Assembly (NCBI GenBank): GCA_018398765.1
Contig: JAHBMJ010004262.1
Span: 5,001-69,000 of the forward strand
From: Chromera velia
Lineage: Eukaryota > Sar > Chromeraceae
DNA length: 64,000 nucleotides
Reading direction: 5' to 3'
Shown here: positions 22,601-34,155 of the stretch, one piece after another
Layout: each line of letters starts with the position of its first letter
Position numbering within the stretch: the first letter of the stretch is position 1
Notes under the pieces: model-generated
The model's database searches: none
What the model saw: the letters and a program-made list of their open reading frames with translations, nothing else
What the model was told of the DNA's origin: nothing
Made by a program: the position numbers and the translations under genes

Positions 22601-25600
22601 CCCGGACTTCCTGTCTCGCTGTCGCTGCACGCATGAAAAGAACAGAAAGGAAAAAGATGTCTATTCAGTACCCGCCGGTAGCACCGCAAAGTTGTTGCAG
22701 AGACTGTCCCCAACATACCGAAGGCTTGGATCTTCGCTCACTGCTTTCCCACTAAAGCAGTCTAAAGGAAGGAGGCAGCTTGAACATTTTTTTTTTTTTG
22801 TTGAACAAGGAAACCTTGTGCTTTTTCTCTACCCGTGTCTATCAGAGTGAGTCAGAAGTCTGTCAGAGAGTCTGTTTTTCTCTTCTTTTTCGCAAACCGA
22901 ACCCTTCGTTTCCTTCCTTCAACGATGCATCAACAAACACCACCCCGACGAATCAAGCGTATGGAACGTGCCCACCTTCCCCCTCTCCGTGGAGGCGACC
23001 CTTCTTCGTCTCCTCCCCCATCTCCACCCCCACCACCTCCCCCCCCTCCATCGCCCCCCTCCTCATCTTCGTCATCCTCCCCTAGACCCGCATCCCCGCC
23101 CCCTGAAAACCCCACACCCTCTTTTCCAGGAGACTGGCTCCTGCCTCCCTCTTTGCCTTCCTCAAGCGCCTCTCCCGCAAACACCCCCTTGCGTGCCCCC
23201 TTCCCGTCTCCATGGGCCGCACCCACAAGCAACCCCAGCCACCTCTGTGCCGCGACCTCCCTCTGAGCCTCTGTTGCGCTCTTCCCCACACCCCCACCCT
23301 GTGACAGAGGCACGCTCCCGAAGGTCGAGCACGCCGCCAGATCGGCACCCAGCCGCAGAGCTATCAGCCGGCGACAGGCAGACAGAAGCGTTCCGTCCGA
23401 TTCCGTCCCCGCAGCCTCAAGAAGCCACTCGTCCAGCTGCAATGAGTTCGTTGGAACATGTCAAAAACACATCAACTCTCACAGTCGTGCTGCTGTCAAG
23501 ACCGCCTTCTGTCTCTCTGTACATCCTACGAGAGAACTACTTATCACAGCTTCCTGGCGCCGCTAAAAAAAAGACAGTCACGAAGGGAAGAAACAGCTGA
23601 GAGGAGAGGAATGTGGGTCGTGCTGTCAATCGACTGACCTTCATTTCACGCGTCCTATCGACATACGACCGCGGTGGCACAGCCTGGATGCCCTTCTCAC
23701 CCCCAGTGGCCGCCCCCCCCGATGCCATTACATCACCAGACGAGGCAGATCGCTGCCACAATTCGAGAATCTCTACCGCCGTCAGACGCAGAAGGGGACC
23801 AACCGAATTAAGTGCCCCACCAGCAGCTTCAAGAAGTTCAAAGCCGTTCTCAGGAGAGTCGGCGCCACCGTGGCAGAGACGGCAAGCAACTGCAGATGCC
23901 CGCAGGGTTTCCGTCTCCAGTGCAGTCACCACCGCTCCTCCTCCACCTCCGCGAAGACCTCTGCAAAGTTGTAGCCTCAACTCTCTCAGCATGGACGATG
24001 CCAATGCAACAGATTCTGTCCGCACTTCAATCAACAGCCGCTCCTTCTCTCCCCGTCCTCCTGCCCCCCTCCCTCCCGTCGCTGCAGAAGGAAAGGACGC
24101 CAGGGACAGACGCATGAGGTCGGCCTTCCTGGCCACGATGGCAAGGGCCCTCGGGATAGCCTTTGCGACCGTGAAGGAGAGGAGCGCTTTGGGAAACGGC
24201 GTTGCAAGGAGATGCCAATTGCAGCATCGGAGGGAATCCTGCACCCACAGAGAAAACAAGCCGACAGACAGCAGTTGTAAGACATCAAGATTCTGGACTC
24301 GGCAAGCGAGAAAGAAAGCAGGGTTTCCCAAAGGAGAGAGTCTCGAAGCTTCACTACAACACTCACACTCACACACGGGCACAGGGATCCCGACGCGCCA
24401 TATCTCACTACCGTCAGTTACAGAAATGCTGCGCTCACTCAGGCAATCCGAAGATGTTCTCGAGAGATCATCCGGTCATCCGAAAGAAGTCACGCCTTCG
24501 CACAAACCTCCCACAGAGCATACATACAGTCAATCGACTCACCCGCACAAATCCGACGAAGCCCGCAGAGCATGCAGTCATGGCCACTCCAACGCCGTGA
24601 AGAGTCAGGGCCCGCACAGGCATACTCGTGTCCTTCCCCATTCCCAGCAAGTGACCCACTGCCGCGCGAATGTACCCCGACGGAGGTGCCACTGCACCCA
24701 CTGCCACCTCCGCGCCTGCCGTCCCAGAGTCACCCCCAACATCCCCCCCCCGTGCCCCCTCGGCTCCTGCTGGAGTATTGCAGACCCGGTGTGCGTACGC
24801 ACTGAATGCCCTCAAGACAGAGTACCAGACGCTCAGAGCTGCACATCTGAGAGCCGGGTTCTGGCTCGTCGAGCTGCCAGCAGCAAAGTGCAAAACAGCA
24901 TGAGCGATATCTGCAGGGGCCACGGTCATGGAGAACGGACTGGGCCTCTGTTGCTGCTGGACCTGGGGCTGTTGTCCCGCCGCCGCTCCTCGAGGAGGTG
25001 TGGGGGGGTCAAAAGCAATCAACGGGCCGGCACTGGGGGTGAGGGGTGTCTCGATCTGGTACCCTGCCTGCTTGGCAGAGAATCCAGCCTCGGCATGAGC
25101 GAGGACAAAGAGAAGACCCAGAGCGTGGCAGAAAAGTGCTCTGACTGTCGGATGACCGCTAGCGGCGCCATCACAGAGAAGTCTCAAAAGAATCTCAAAG
25201 TCGCCGTTGCTCAGTCTCGCAACTTCGGTCTTGCCCCCCCCCGAGTCGCCTGATGGGCCCCTGGGACGTTTGTCCAGGCGCCGCGCCGTGGAGGACCCTG
25301 CACTGCCTGGGCCCTCCAGAAAGGAGAGGTCCTCGCTTGCACCACCCGCGGCTTTAGCGTCGGCCCTCTGAATCAGCATATTTTTCAAGAAGGCAACACA
25401 CAGACACGCAACTGAGAGAGGAACGCAGAGAGCGGAGTCTGATGAGCACGCTGAGGCTGCAAAAGGAGAATGCGACAGTGCAAGGAACGCGGCTCGGTCA
25501 CGTTCTGTTCGCATGTCTGGGCCTGCCGCCCCGGCCCCCCCTCCGACGTTGGCTCCTCTGACAAGGTTCAGAAACCCTCCGCCACTGCTCCTCGAAGCAA

Positions 25601-28600
25601 GAGCGGCTGCTTGTGCCTGCTTGTGAGCTTGCCATGCTGCGAGAGCGTCCCTTCCCTTCTTGTAAACAAATGACAAAACGGCTGTGCGCGTTGTGCCAGG
25701 CACCAGAGGGCTCGCCAGAATGTCCGCAGTCACAAGAATCTGCATGCATCTCACGTCACAGACCGCATTTCACAAATTCTCTCCAGAAATCTCCAAATAT
25801 TCCTAATCTGGGACAACCAAGAATTCGTCAGAATTTAGTGGAAGACTCAAACAAGACAACGAGACGCAAAGAAAAATGCAAGGCAAGGTCGGAAAACGGA
25901 AACGTAGAAGGAAGGAGGAGAAAAACCCGTTGACCGACAGACGGACTGACCGCGCCTTTCTTGAATCGAACCTCTGACGGTGCCAGCTGAGCACAAAGAG
26001 GGGCGTCACCACTCAGCCCCCTCGCCCAGGCCTCCGGAAGAGGTGCAAATCTCTGAGGGTGCAGACGAGCCCCCACTGTGTGCATGGAGGGGGGCACAGA
26101 GTCGCATTCTCCAAAGAATTCACTCTGAGGGCACACAGCGGCCCAAAGAGCCTCGTCACCAGGCGCACTTCGAAACACAGGAGAGTCGTCGTGCACCCCT
26201 GACGTCCCAAGCATTTCACTCATCACCCCTGTCGCTTCAACCTCACTGTAGAAAGGACTGAGCGACACAGGAGCAGCAACAGCCGATGCGCCAGGTGAGC
26301 GCGTTCCGAGGAGTGCTGTGAGATGGGGTCCCGGTGAGCCTCCTCCCTTGAAGACCGGGAGTACCTCTGGACAGTCGGGGTCTCTTGCGGCCTCTGCCCT
26401 CTCGAGGAGTGCGTCCTCCGAGGGGAGGAAGGAGGACACCAGAAGGGAATTGGCAAAAGCCCCGGAAAGTGGCGGTCTGAGCACATCGTCTGCGCTCATG
26501 TTCAAGAGACCCAGAAGCCGTGTCACCCCTGTGGGCAGTCCCTTACTGATGTGCCCAACAGGCCCCTCTGCCTGGTAGGCGATCGAAGCGATGGACGACG
26601 GCCCTGCATCACCCAGTCCTGATGAGGTCGGAGAGGGGGGGTCTGTCGCGGAGGGGCTCTTGTTGAGACTAGTCATTTGGGAAGGGTGCACTCCCGTGAA
26701 AAGCTCGTAAAGGGCCGCTCTCGCAGCGACAAGCAGGCTGCCCCTGTTGGACTTTTCTGCGGTGACAGTTTTCCCGAGTCTGTCGGGAGGGGGGGGGCTG
26801 AGGGGACACAGGCTGTCAATGGGGCTCTGTCCGTGTGCCGGCTGCCCCCCAGTGGCCTGGCCGTGAGTGACGAACAGAGATCCTTTCAGAAACGCGAGGA
26901 GGGGATCGTCGCTTCCTGCTGCCTGCGCGTGCTGTGCAGCTGCACCTGCGTTCGCTCTGGGAAGAGGCATGCAGGACAGCTGCAGACAGGCAGGCAATTG
27001 TGCAGGCAGAAAGCAAGGCGGAAGTTTGGTGGTCAGGCAGGACGGAAAGAAGGTGGTTTGACAGGAAGGAGCTGGACCTGAGACGGATCACAAGAGGGTC
27101 AAGGAAAACGCATTCTTTCTCATCTCACATGCCCAAAGGACAGCATCGAGGAGCGTAGAGCCAGCCAAAGAATTAAAGAAGCTTACGACGATCCAAAATG
27201 AAAGTGTGCCTCACGAAGAGTGCTTGAAGACGAGTAGACAACTCAAAGGACTTGAAGAGCAGTTCACAACGCAAAGGACAACTGACAAGCTGCTGTGCAT
27301 TCGAAGCAAAGAGCACCACTGGATGGGACAAGTGAGGAAACCTGAGAAGTCCTCCTTCTCCGTCCCCAGCCGGATCATCATCAAGACCCTCAGACACCCT
27401 CTGTGCCGTCTCCTCAAACTGAGCACACCACGCGCTTGTCTCCCCGTCCTTTCCGAGCTCCTCCTTCGCCCCTTTTCCATCCGCCGCCACAAATTCCAAC
27501 CCCCCCCTGTGTTCCTTCCATCCTCTCCCAGAGGGCCCCGCACCCCTGACAAATCCTGCGAGAGACCTTAGAGCCGCGTGCAAGACAACCAGCTCGTCCG
27601 ACAGCGACGCTTCAGGGGTAAGCATCGCGTCGAAATTATGGAATCCATCGGACTGCCGTCTCCCCCTCCCCCCAAGTAACTCCGGCTGGGACAGCGCAAA
27701 CTGCCCGGAGGTTCCTGCCTGCTGTTTCGCTTCCCAGAATTCAAACACCGCCCTGATCAAAGGAGAGAGAAGAGACACACAAGCACGATAAAGGAAGGAC
27801 AAACAAGCCAATCGAGGTTGGATTCGCTGAAAGGAAAGACGCAAGAGATCGTGAAAGGGAAGTCTGGATTTGAAAGCTGCAGTAATGAAGTAGAGGATGG
27901 AGCACAGAAGGCCCCACCAACATTACAGCTTGACTTTTTTGCTCCTTCACCTGGCACAGTCAGCCCCCCCCCCCCCCCNNNNNNNNNNNNNNNNNNNNNN
28001 NNNNNNNNNNNNNNNNNNNNNNNNNNNNNNNNNNNNNNNNNNNNNNNNNAAGGTGCATTCCAAGACTCTTTTGGAGAAGTAGAGGGCCACTGGTGTAAAG
28101 AAAACAAAGCCAAAGTGCAAGAGACAGGGTCTTCCACAAACCTGAGGGAGTCGAGAGCTTTCTTGCCAAGTGCCGATTTCCAGAGAGCAAAGAGGAGCCC
28201 GAGGTGTGCCTCAAGAGAAGAATTCCCCAGAGAGGTCAGAGCTTCCACCAGAGTGAACGCTGCCGCCCTCCTTTGTGCCGAGACGGTCTGATTGGGATGT
28301 GCGACTGCCAGAGCGCGTGCAGCCCCGAGGACTGCCAGAGGGACTTCCTCGGGAACCCCCAGACGAGATCCCCTCACCTCCACCACCAGAGACGCTAGGG
28401 CAAAACTGTGACCGCAGAGAGACCTCAAGTGCTCCTGCACACACGAGAGAAGTGGCAATAAAAAGCAGATCGAACAGAGAAGACCACCGAGACAACCCAA
28501 TTCTGCACCTTTCTCCCACCCCTTCAACTTTTCTTCCCCGGTTCTCGCCCCATGTCACTGATTCTGCTCATTTTCTAACAACGCCCAATTCTTTCTGCCC

Positions 28601-31600
28601 CTGACCGACCGACCGACCTCACGCGCCTCGGAAACCCGCGCCCTTTCCGCCTCGTGCACGCTCATCAGTTCGGCGTTGTCGACAGTCACCATGTTCAGCA
28701 ACACGGAGATCAGCTGACAGAGCGCCGAAGGGTTTGCTCGCGCCACCACACGCAAAGCGAATGCCGCATGAAGCTGGATCAACCCAGAAGAGTCGCTCTG
28801 TAATAAGAAGTCAGCAGAACCAAGGGGCACACACGCATGAACGTGATCCAGTGCAATGTTTTCCTATGCAGCAACAGCGTCATCTGAGAAGAGGTGCGAA
28901 AAATAAAGCGCCAAAGGAATATTTCAAAACCAAACGGACGCGATGGAAGAGTACCTGTCAGAGACCGAGCTAGACTTCTGCACTCGCTCTTCCTGAAACA
29001 CGCTCACTCATTTACTCACTCACTTTTGCCGCCGCGAGTGCATGAAGTGCCGGCTCATGGGGCTGGATCTCGAACCCGCTGACGAGCCCTCCGGCCTGCA
29101 ACGATTTATTTCTCAGTCAATGCGTGCAAATACGAAGAAATTCCGTTGCACGAATACGTACCCGCTGAGCAAGCCCGGTTCCTATCGATAGAAATACCAA
29201 AAGGCAAGAGAAAGAGAACACAGCGACCACCATCTTCAGCCAGAGGGAAGGGATGGATGGATGCACACAGAGATAAAAAGAGGGCAAGGCGTTACTTAGA
29301 GCCTGCAAAAACCGGACAGCTGCACTCCATACAGACAGCAACGAGTGTCTGAAACACTAAAGGCATCACCGCAAATCACTTATCAAGCAAAGGCCAACGA
29401 ACCAACCAACCAAATGGCAGGAGAAGACCAGTCCGTCTAGTGCAGCTGCGACTTGGAGGGGCGTTTTCCTTTCCCTCTCCCTCTCTGCCTCCTCAGTATC
29501 GAAAAGGTCGTTGGCTGCGACTGCCGACTCAGTCTTGCTCGTTTCCTTCTCCTGCTTCTGAGCGAATGTTCGCACTGCAGGAAGGAAGGAAGGAATGAGG
29601 AAACGAAGGGAGAGAACAAACGATCGTTAAGCCCAAGCTCCAAACAAAACACAGGCATATCTAAGCATCTCTGCCAGTCAGAATGCGGACGCGTCTCCAC
29701 GTCTCTTCTCTTTGCAGATCCACCAAAAGTCAAGGTCAATGTCGTAAGAATTTTGAAAGAGCCCTTCGCGTCCAATGCGCAAAAGCGAGAGACTGAAAGA
29801 GAAAGACAAAAACAAGAGAAGAAGGAAGTCAGAAAAAGAAGAAATGAGATAGGGAACGAGGGGTGTGAATGAAGAGAAGACAAAGAAGCAAAGGAGGAAC
29901 AACGCAACTGACAGACACACCTGAAAGGAGGAAGCATTTCTCCGTTAGGTGTTTCAGGGCCGTGTCTGTGCGGCAGAGGAACCGGACCATCCGACGGACG
30001 CAATGGCAAACGCAGCTGCAGAGAGGCTCAGGCATGCAATGAAGGGTTGTACGGGAAGGTGGGAAAGGGAGGGAGGCGCCTGGCCGCAAATTCAAAAGGA
30101 GTTCATGCATAATCCGGCGGGAGGGCAGACAAGCAGGCAGGCGGATGGGCAGGCAGGCAGCCAAACAGACAGGCAGACAGATGGAGGAAAAGACGCTTCC
30201 CATCCTGTCCTTTCCTTTCCCCCCCTCTCTCTCTGTCCCTATCGCATCCTGTCTGGATCAATGAAGTTTGGACGAATGAATTTGTAGTGGGAATGAATGA
30301 ACGAATGAAAAGGAAACTGGGTGCGATCAATCCCAGAAGTATGGCCCGCTCCTATAGACACAGGAGTGTGCTCACTGAGGAACCAAAACATGAACATTGT
30401 TCACAAAATTGCCTGTTCACAAAAGCGCCTCGTCACTTCCATAGACAAACACTGCCTTCTTACTCACTCACTTCATCAAATGCAGCCCATCGACAGTGCT
30501 CCCCCAGACGCCCGCCAGACCACTCCCAGAGGACCCCCCAGAGAGCCCTCTCTCCACCTTGATGCCCTCACCCCCTGGCAAGTGCCCCCCAAGCAGCTCC
30601 AACAGAGCTCGCACGGAGTCGCTAATCTGCACGGGGCTTGTCACGTCCCTCAGAATGTGCAAACTCCCGTAGGCAGAGAAAAGGACTTCACGCACGCCCC
30701 CCAGACCTCCGGGCACAGCAGAGGGTGCGGGAGCATTGGCGTGTGCGGTTTTTGCGAGCTGTGCCAAGAGGAAACCACGAGCAGTTGCTAGAGAATGGAC
30801 GGCACGCGCCTTCTTTCTTCGCCCCCCAGCACCACCGCCACCTCCACCACCGCTGCCGACGCCAAACCAAGCTGCGCTTCCGGATGCCGCTTGCGTTGCC
30901 TGCACGCATTCATGTGCGCGTCACTCTGTGAATTCTGTCCACTTTCCTGTATCTTGAAAACACTGTGTGACTGCAAATGATTCACGCTTTGGATTTGTGA
31001 AATGGAGATTGGGAGAGAGTCATGGGACGGGAGGATGTGATTGCTTGAGGGTACAAATGCCTGGAAGGAAGGCTGCAGTATTGACTGCTCATTGATTGGT
31101 TGATTGATAGGTTGATTGCCCGATCGATCTGTTGGATAATTCACTGATCGGTTCAGTGAGAGAGGGAATCTTTCCCCACTAGTTGGCATTTTTTTGAAGT
31201 CGTTCAGAGAAGTGAGAGAGATCCATTGCCTTTGATGCCATGGGATTGCTGGAAGGACACGTTGTCTTGGCAGCGCATCTCCAGCGCACTGCAGGAATGG
31301 ACTCTGGGACAGGGAGAGAAGCCGGAAGAAGGTATCAGAGACACACGCAAACGGACACATGCAATCACCGACGGACGGACTGACCCCAGGAAGGTCTACA
31401 GAGACTGCCGAGGCAACTGCAAGGAATGTTGCCAGGGTCTCAGCAAGACTCTGCCTGCAGGCTGTGTTCTCCTCCTCCCACACGCACCGCACCAGCTTCT
31501 CCACGGCTGCGTCGAATAGAGTGACCACGCAGACGGGCGAGTTCTTGAAGAGAGCAGAGAGGCACCGATGTCCTGTCTGCACAAGGAAAGAACAGTCAAT

Positions 31601-32558
31601 CTATGAGTTTCTGCAATGAAGGAAGCACCCCAGCCCGCCACGGCTGCGGACAAAGGACAGGACAGACTAGAGCGCATCTATGAGACAGCGCAGGCCTGGG
31701 GACATTTTTTTTTTTTTTCTGCTTCCTCTGACCAACTGTATTAAGCGTCGAGTCTGCAGGAGATTGGTAATCCTGCTCCCTCCTTCCCGGCTTCCCTTCT
31801 GCACTGTCAGACTGAACGAAGCATTCCATACCCTCGATTCCAACAACTCCCCCCCAGATTTGACCAAAAAAATCTGTTCTTCACCGACCTGTCGAACTAC
31901 AGCACTCTTGTCCTGCAGAGCTTTCACTGCTGCCTTCCAGACCTCCCCTCCAACTGCCGGCCCCCCCGCCGCCCCTGCCTCCACGCACGTCGCCATTGCC
32001 GCCACTGCCCGGACCCGCAACGCAGTTTCCTGCACCTTCAGCTGCTTATTCACAGACACCAGGCACTCCTGCATGTACCCACCCAGAAGGGGGCCGTGGG
32101 GAACAAAGAGCTCGGCAATGACGTCCAGAGCCGACGCCCGAACTGCCGGGGGGAGCTTGGACGAGGACGCTGTTGCTGTTTGCAGAAGGGTGCCTGCAGT
32201 GGCGCTCAGTCTGTGCAGAGAGTCGCCTGCCGTGTAGAGACGGCTTAGCAGCGTCGCCACCCGTCTACAGAGCATACCCATGGGTGCTTGAAGGACGAGA
32301 CGGTTGAGCGTCTCCTCGACCGGCTGGAAAGAGGCCCGAGCCGTCTCCTTCGGAACCTTCCCCAACTCCAGAATCAGCTGAGACAGCCCTTCCGCCTTCG
32401 CCGCATTTGTCAGCTGTCCACTCTCCCCCTCGACCTGCATGCACAACGAAGAGAAAGTTGGGATGAGGAAGTAACGAGAGTGCCTTCAGCCGAACAAGCC
32501 GAAGAAATGGAAGACAGACCACAGCCTTCTGGAGTGTCTCCAGACTCGTGAGCACCAT
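17485..32558 (-). CDS. HEATR5 / LAA1 / SWEETIE-family HEAT-repeat protein
   Basis: There are 22 exons on the complement, listed 5' to 3': 32558-32520, 32434-31889, 31576-31385, 30899-30472, 30015-29921, 29574-29411, 29095-29024, 28797-28618, 28434-28142, 27752-27187, 26945-25951, 25739-24543, 24238-23639, 23436-22976, 22624-22246, 21942-21818, 21633-21547, 21478-21270, 21001-20764, 20551-19628, 19427-19040 and 18705-17485. All phases agree and total 3,132 residues. The N-terminus (CRRVATLLSRLYTAGDSL) and the block CGHSFALASLVVEVRGSRLG resemble HEATR5 sequences as I recall them. Other exons are helical repeats broken by Gly/Ser/Pro-rich inserts. Animal and yeast members are about 2,000 residues, so this one is long. 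The family binds AP-1 and serves endosome and trans-Golgi transport in the cytosol. Small exons could be missed, and the splices near 29.0-30.0 kb and 21.6 kb are the least certain. Confidence 0.85.
19584..19613. repeat. Homopolymer C run (30 bases)
   Basis: Thirty consecutive C on the plus strand lie within an intron of the HEATR5-family gene, just after a donor site (minus strand). Its true length may be mis-assembled. Confidence 0.9.
27979..28049. other. Assembly gap (71 N)
   Basis: A run of 71 N directly follows 14 C residues. It falls inside the predicted intron between HEATR5-family exons ending at 28142 and starting at 27752, which join in phase without it, so the gap probably hides no coding sequence. 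A missed exon cannot be excluded. Confidence 0.95.
30120..30185. repeat. GCAG/GACA tetranucleotide-like repeat
   Basis: A degenerate CAGG/CAGA repeat lies in an intron of the HEATR5-family gene, between exons 30899-30472 and 30015-29921. Confidence 0.7.
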
Positions 32559-33142
32559 CCCCGTTGTGTTTTTTTTGCAGTAGTTTGTGTCTTCTCAAGG
32601 TGGTTTATCTAGATTTCAGCTGCATAAAGTACTGGGTGGATCAAGCATGTGCCTGGACTCATGCCGTATACATGCACTGAATGAGGATACATGACACCGC
32701 GAACGCTGAGTTAACGGGTTCTAGGCAGCAAAAAATTCTGAAGGCCCGCGATCGAATTCTGCACCTCATCCCGGAACGTACTTCAACATGGACATTGATA
32801 TTCGCTCCAGTTGCAGGACCAAGGAGTATACGGAGAAAGTGCACAGGAAGAATGTTGGTCATCCAGGCACTCTGAAGACTGAAGCTCTCATGCTGAGCCC
32901 CCGCGGCGGCGCGGCGGCGGAAACCGCGCGGTGCCGCGCGCGGTGCATCCGGTGGCCGCGCGGCACGGTGCCCCCCGGCCCCGTCAACTGAACATTAATT
33001 CTCAATGATGCAACTGAGCTATACTGAGCTTTCTCAAGCGAAGAAATGCAGGAGATCCGTTCAACGATGGCAGATGATGGCAGTTCACTGAATTGAAGGT
33101 GTAGCATACTTACACAGCACTGTAAGCTTGAACAGCAAATAC
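32559..33142. other. Spacer with GC-extreme palindromic patch
   Basis: No firm gene is seen. Positions 32897-32985 are almost pure G+C with overlapping palindromes such as GCGCGGTGCCGCGCGCGGTG, in contrast to the ordinary sequence on both sides. On the minus strand a hydrophobic piece (PVHFLRILLGPATGANINV) near 32,850 is followed by a possible donor and could be an exon of the small gene starting at 33269. Confidence 0.5.
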
Positions 33143-33269
33143 CTGTCTTGGGTGTCCTTTGATCAATCTTGGCTGCAAGCAAGATCCCCGTCAATGCGCT
33201 CGCTGCACCGGCATGGATCAATGTTGTACACATGTTGTACAGAAGTGAGTTCCAAAACATGTCGAGCAT
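33143..33269 (-). CDS. Possible first exon of a small membrane protein
   Basis: From ATG at 33269 the minus strand encodes MLDMFWNSLLYNMCTTLIHA, then GAASALTGILLAAKIDQRT, and reaches a donor-like CAG/GTATTTG after 127 bases (phase 1). The segment LIHAGAASALTGILLAA would span a membrane. Downstream exons could not be fixed; a candidate acceptor lies near 33,090. The start is 145 bases from the oppositely oriented start at 33414, so the two would share a promoter. I recognise no family. It may be a chance frame. Confidence 0.35.
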
Positions 33270-33413
33270 CTTGAATCTCCCAAAAGCCTCGGACAGCCGA
33301 TTAGCTGGACCTTCGCGTCGTGCCCACAGAAAGGGTACTTAGAGCCACAAAAGCCCGCTGACTTCTTCTTGCGATCCAGACAGCGAGACAAAGTCTGGAT
33401 ATAACGTAAACAA

Positions 33414-34119
33414 ATGACTACCAGTGCGTCAGCAACAACACCGCTCACCTTCTCTCCGGAAGGAGGTAAGTGCAGATATGTTGACTCGGAGCACCCATTC
33501 GCGTCTTCTTGCTTTGGTGCACGATCCACAGTGCATGGCCCCCTCTTTCTCTGCAGCCCAACGCTTCATGGGAGAGGCAAGAGCATCTGATTTCGGAGGA
33601 GCACCAGAAGCAGGAGATGGGCTCAGTCTGACAGCAGGAGGGCAAGGCAGCCCGTCCTCTCTTCACATCCCGAGATCCCCAGACACGCTCAGTGGATGGT
33701 CCCAGCTGCAGACGCCTGCAGTTCCGACGACTCAAGCCAACAGTCCACAAGGTCAGCGGAGAGCTTGCTCGTCACTATCAATTTCAGGTTTCTGCGTCTG
33801 TGAAAGCGTTTGGAACAAGCTCGGGTAGGGAGAAGATAATGCAATACGGCCGGAGTTTTGCAGGGTGACGTGCAAAGGGTCAAGAGATGGAAGCGATGAC
33901 ACAGCAGGAACAAGAAATGAGAGAGAGGGCAAAGGGGGCCAGAGTGCACCGGAGAGAATGATGTAAGAATGACACTAGAGGCATCTTCCCATGCTGGACC
34001 CACTGCTCGTTCATCCTTTGTTTTCTGTTCACCTCTCTACCTTCTCTCCCTCTCTCGGCGATGCATGTTTATTCATTCAGATACACAGACCATACGCTCA
34101 CACACACACACACACACAC

Positions 34120-34155
<36 letters not shown>

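Noticed and set aside
23613-25253. A 546-codon plus-strand frame
   Set aside because: It lies antisense to two HEATR5-family exons with matching phases and HEAT-like helices; the plus reading is basic and compositionally odd.
27979-28049. N run as a hidden exon of the HEATR5-family gene
   Set aside because: Flanking exons join in phase without it, though this cannot be proved from the sequence.
29040-29075. GGTTCGAGATCC as a tRNA B-box
   Set aside because: It does not meet the GGTTCGANNCC rule and lies in a predicted HEATR5-family exon.
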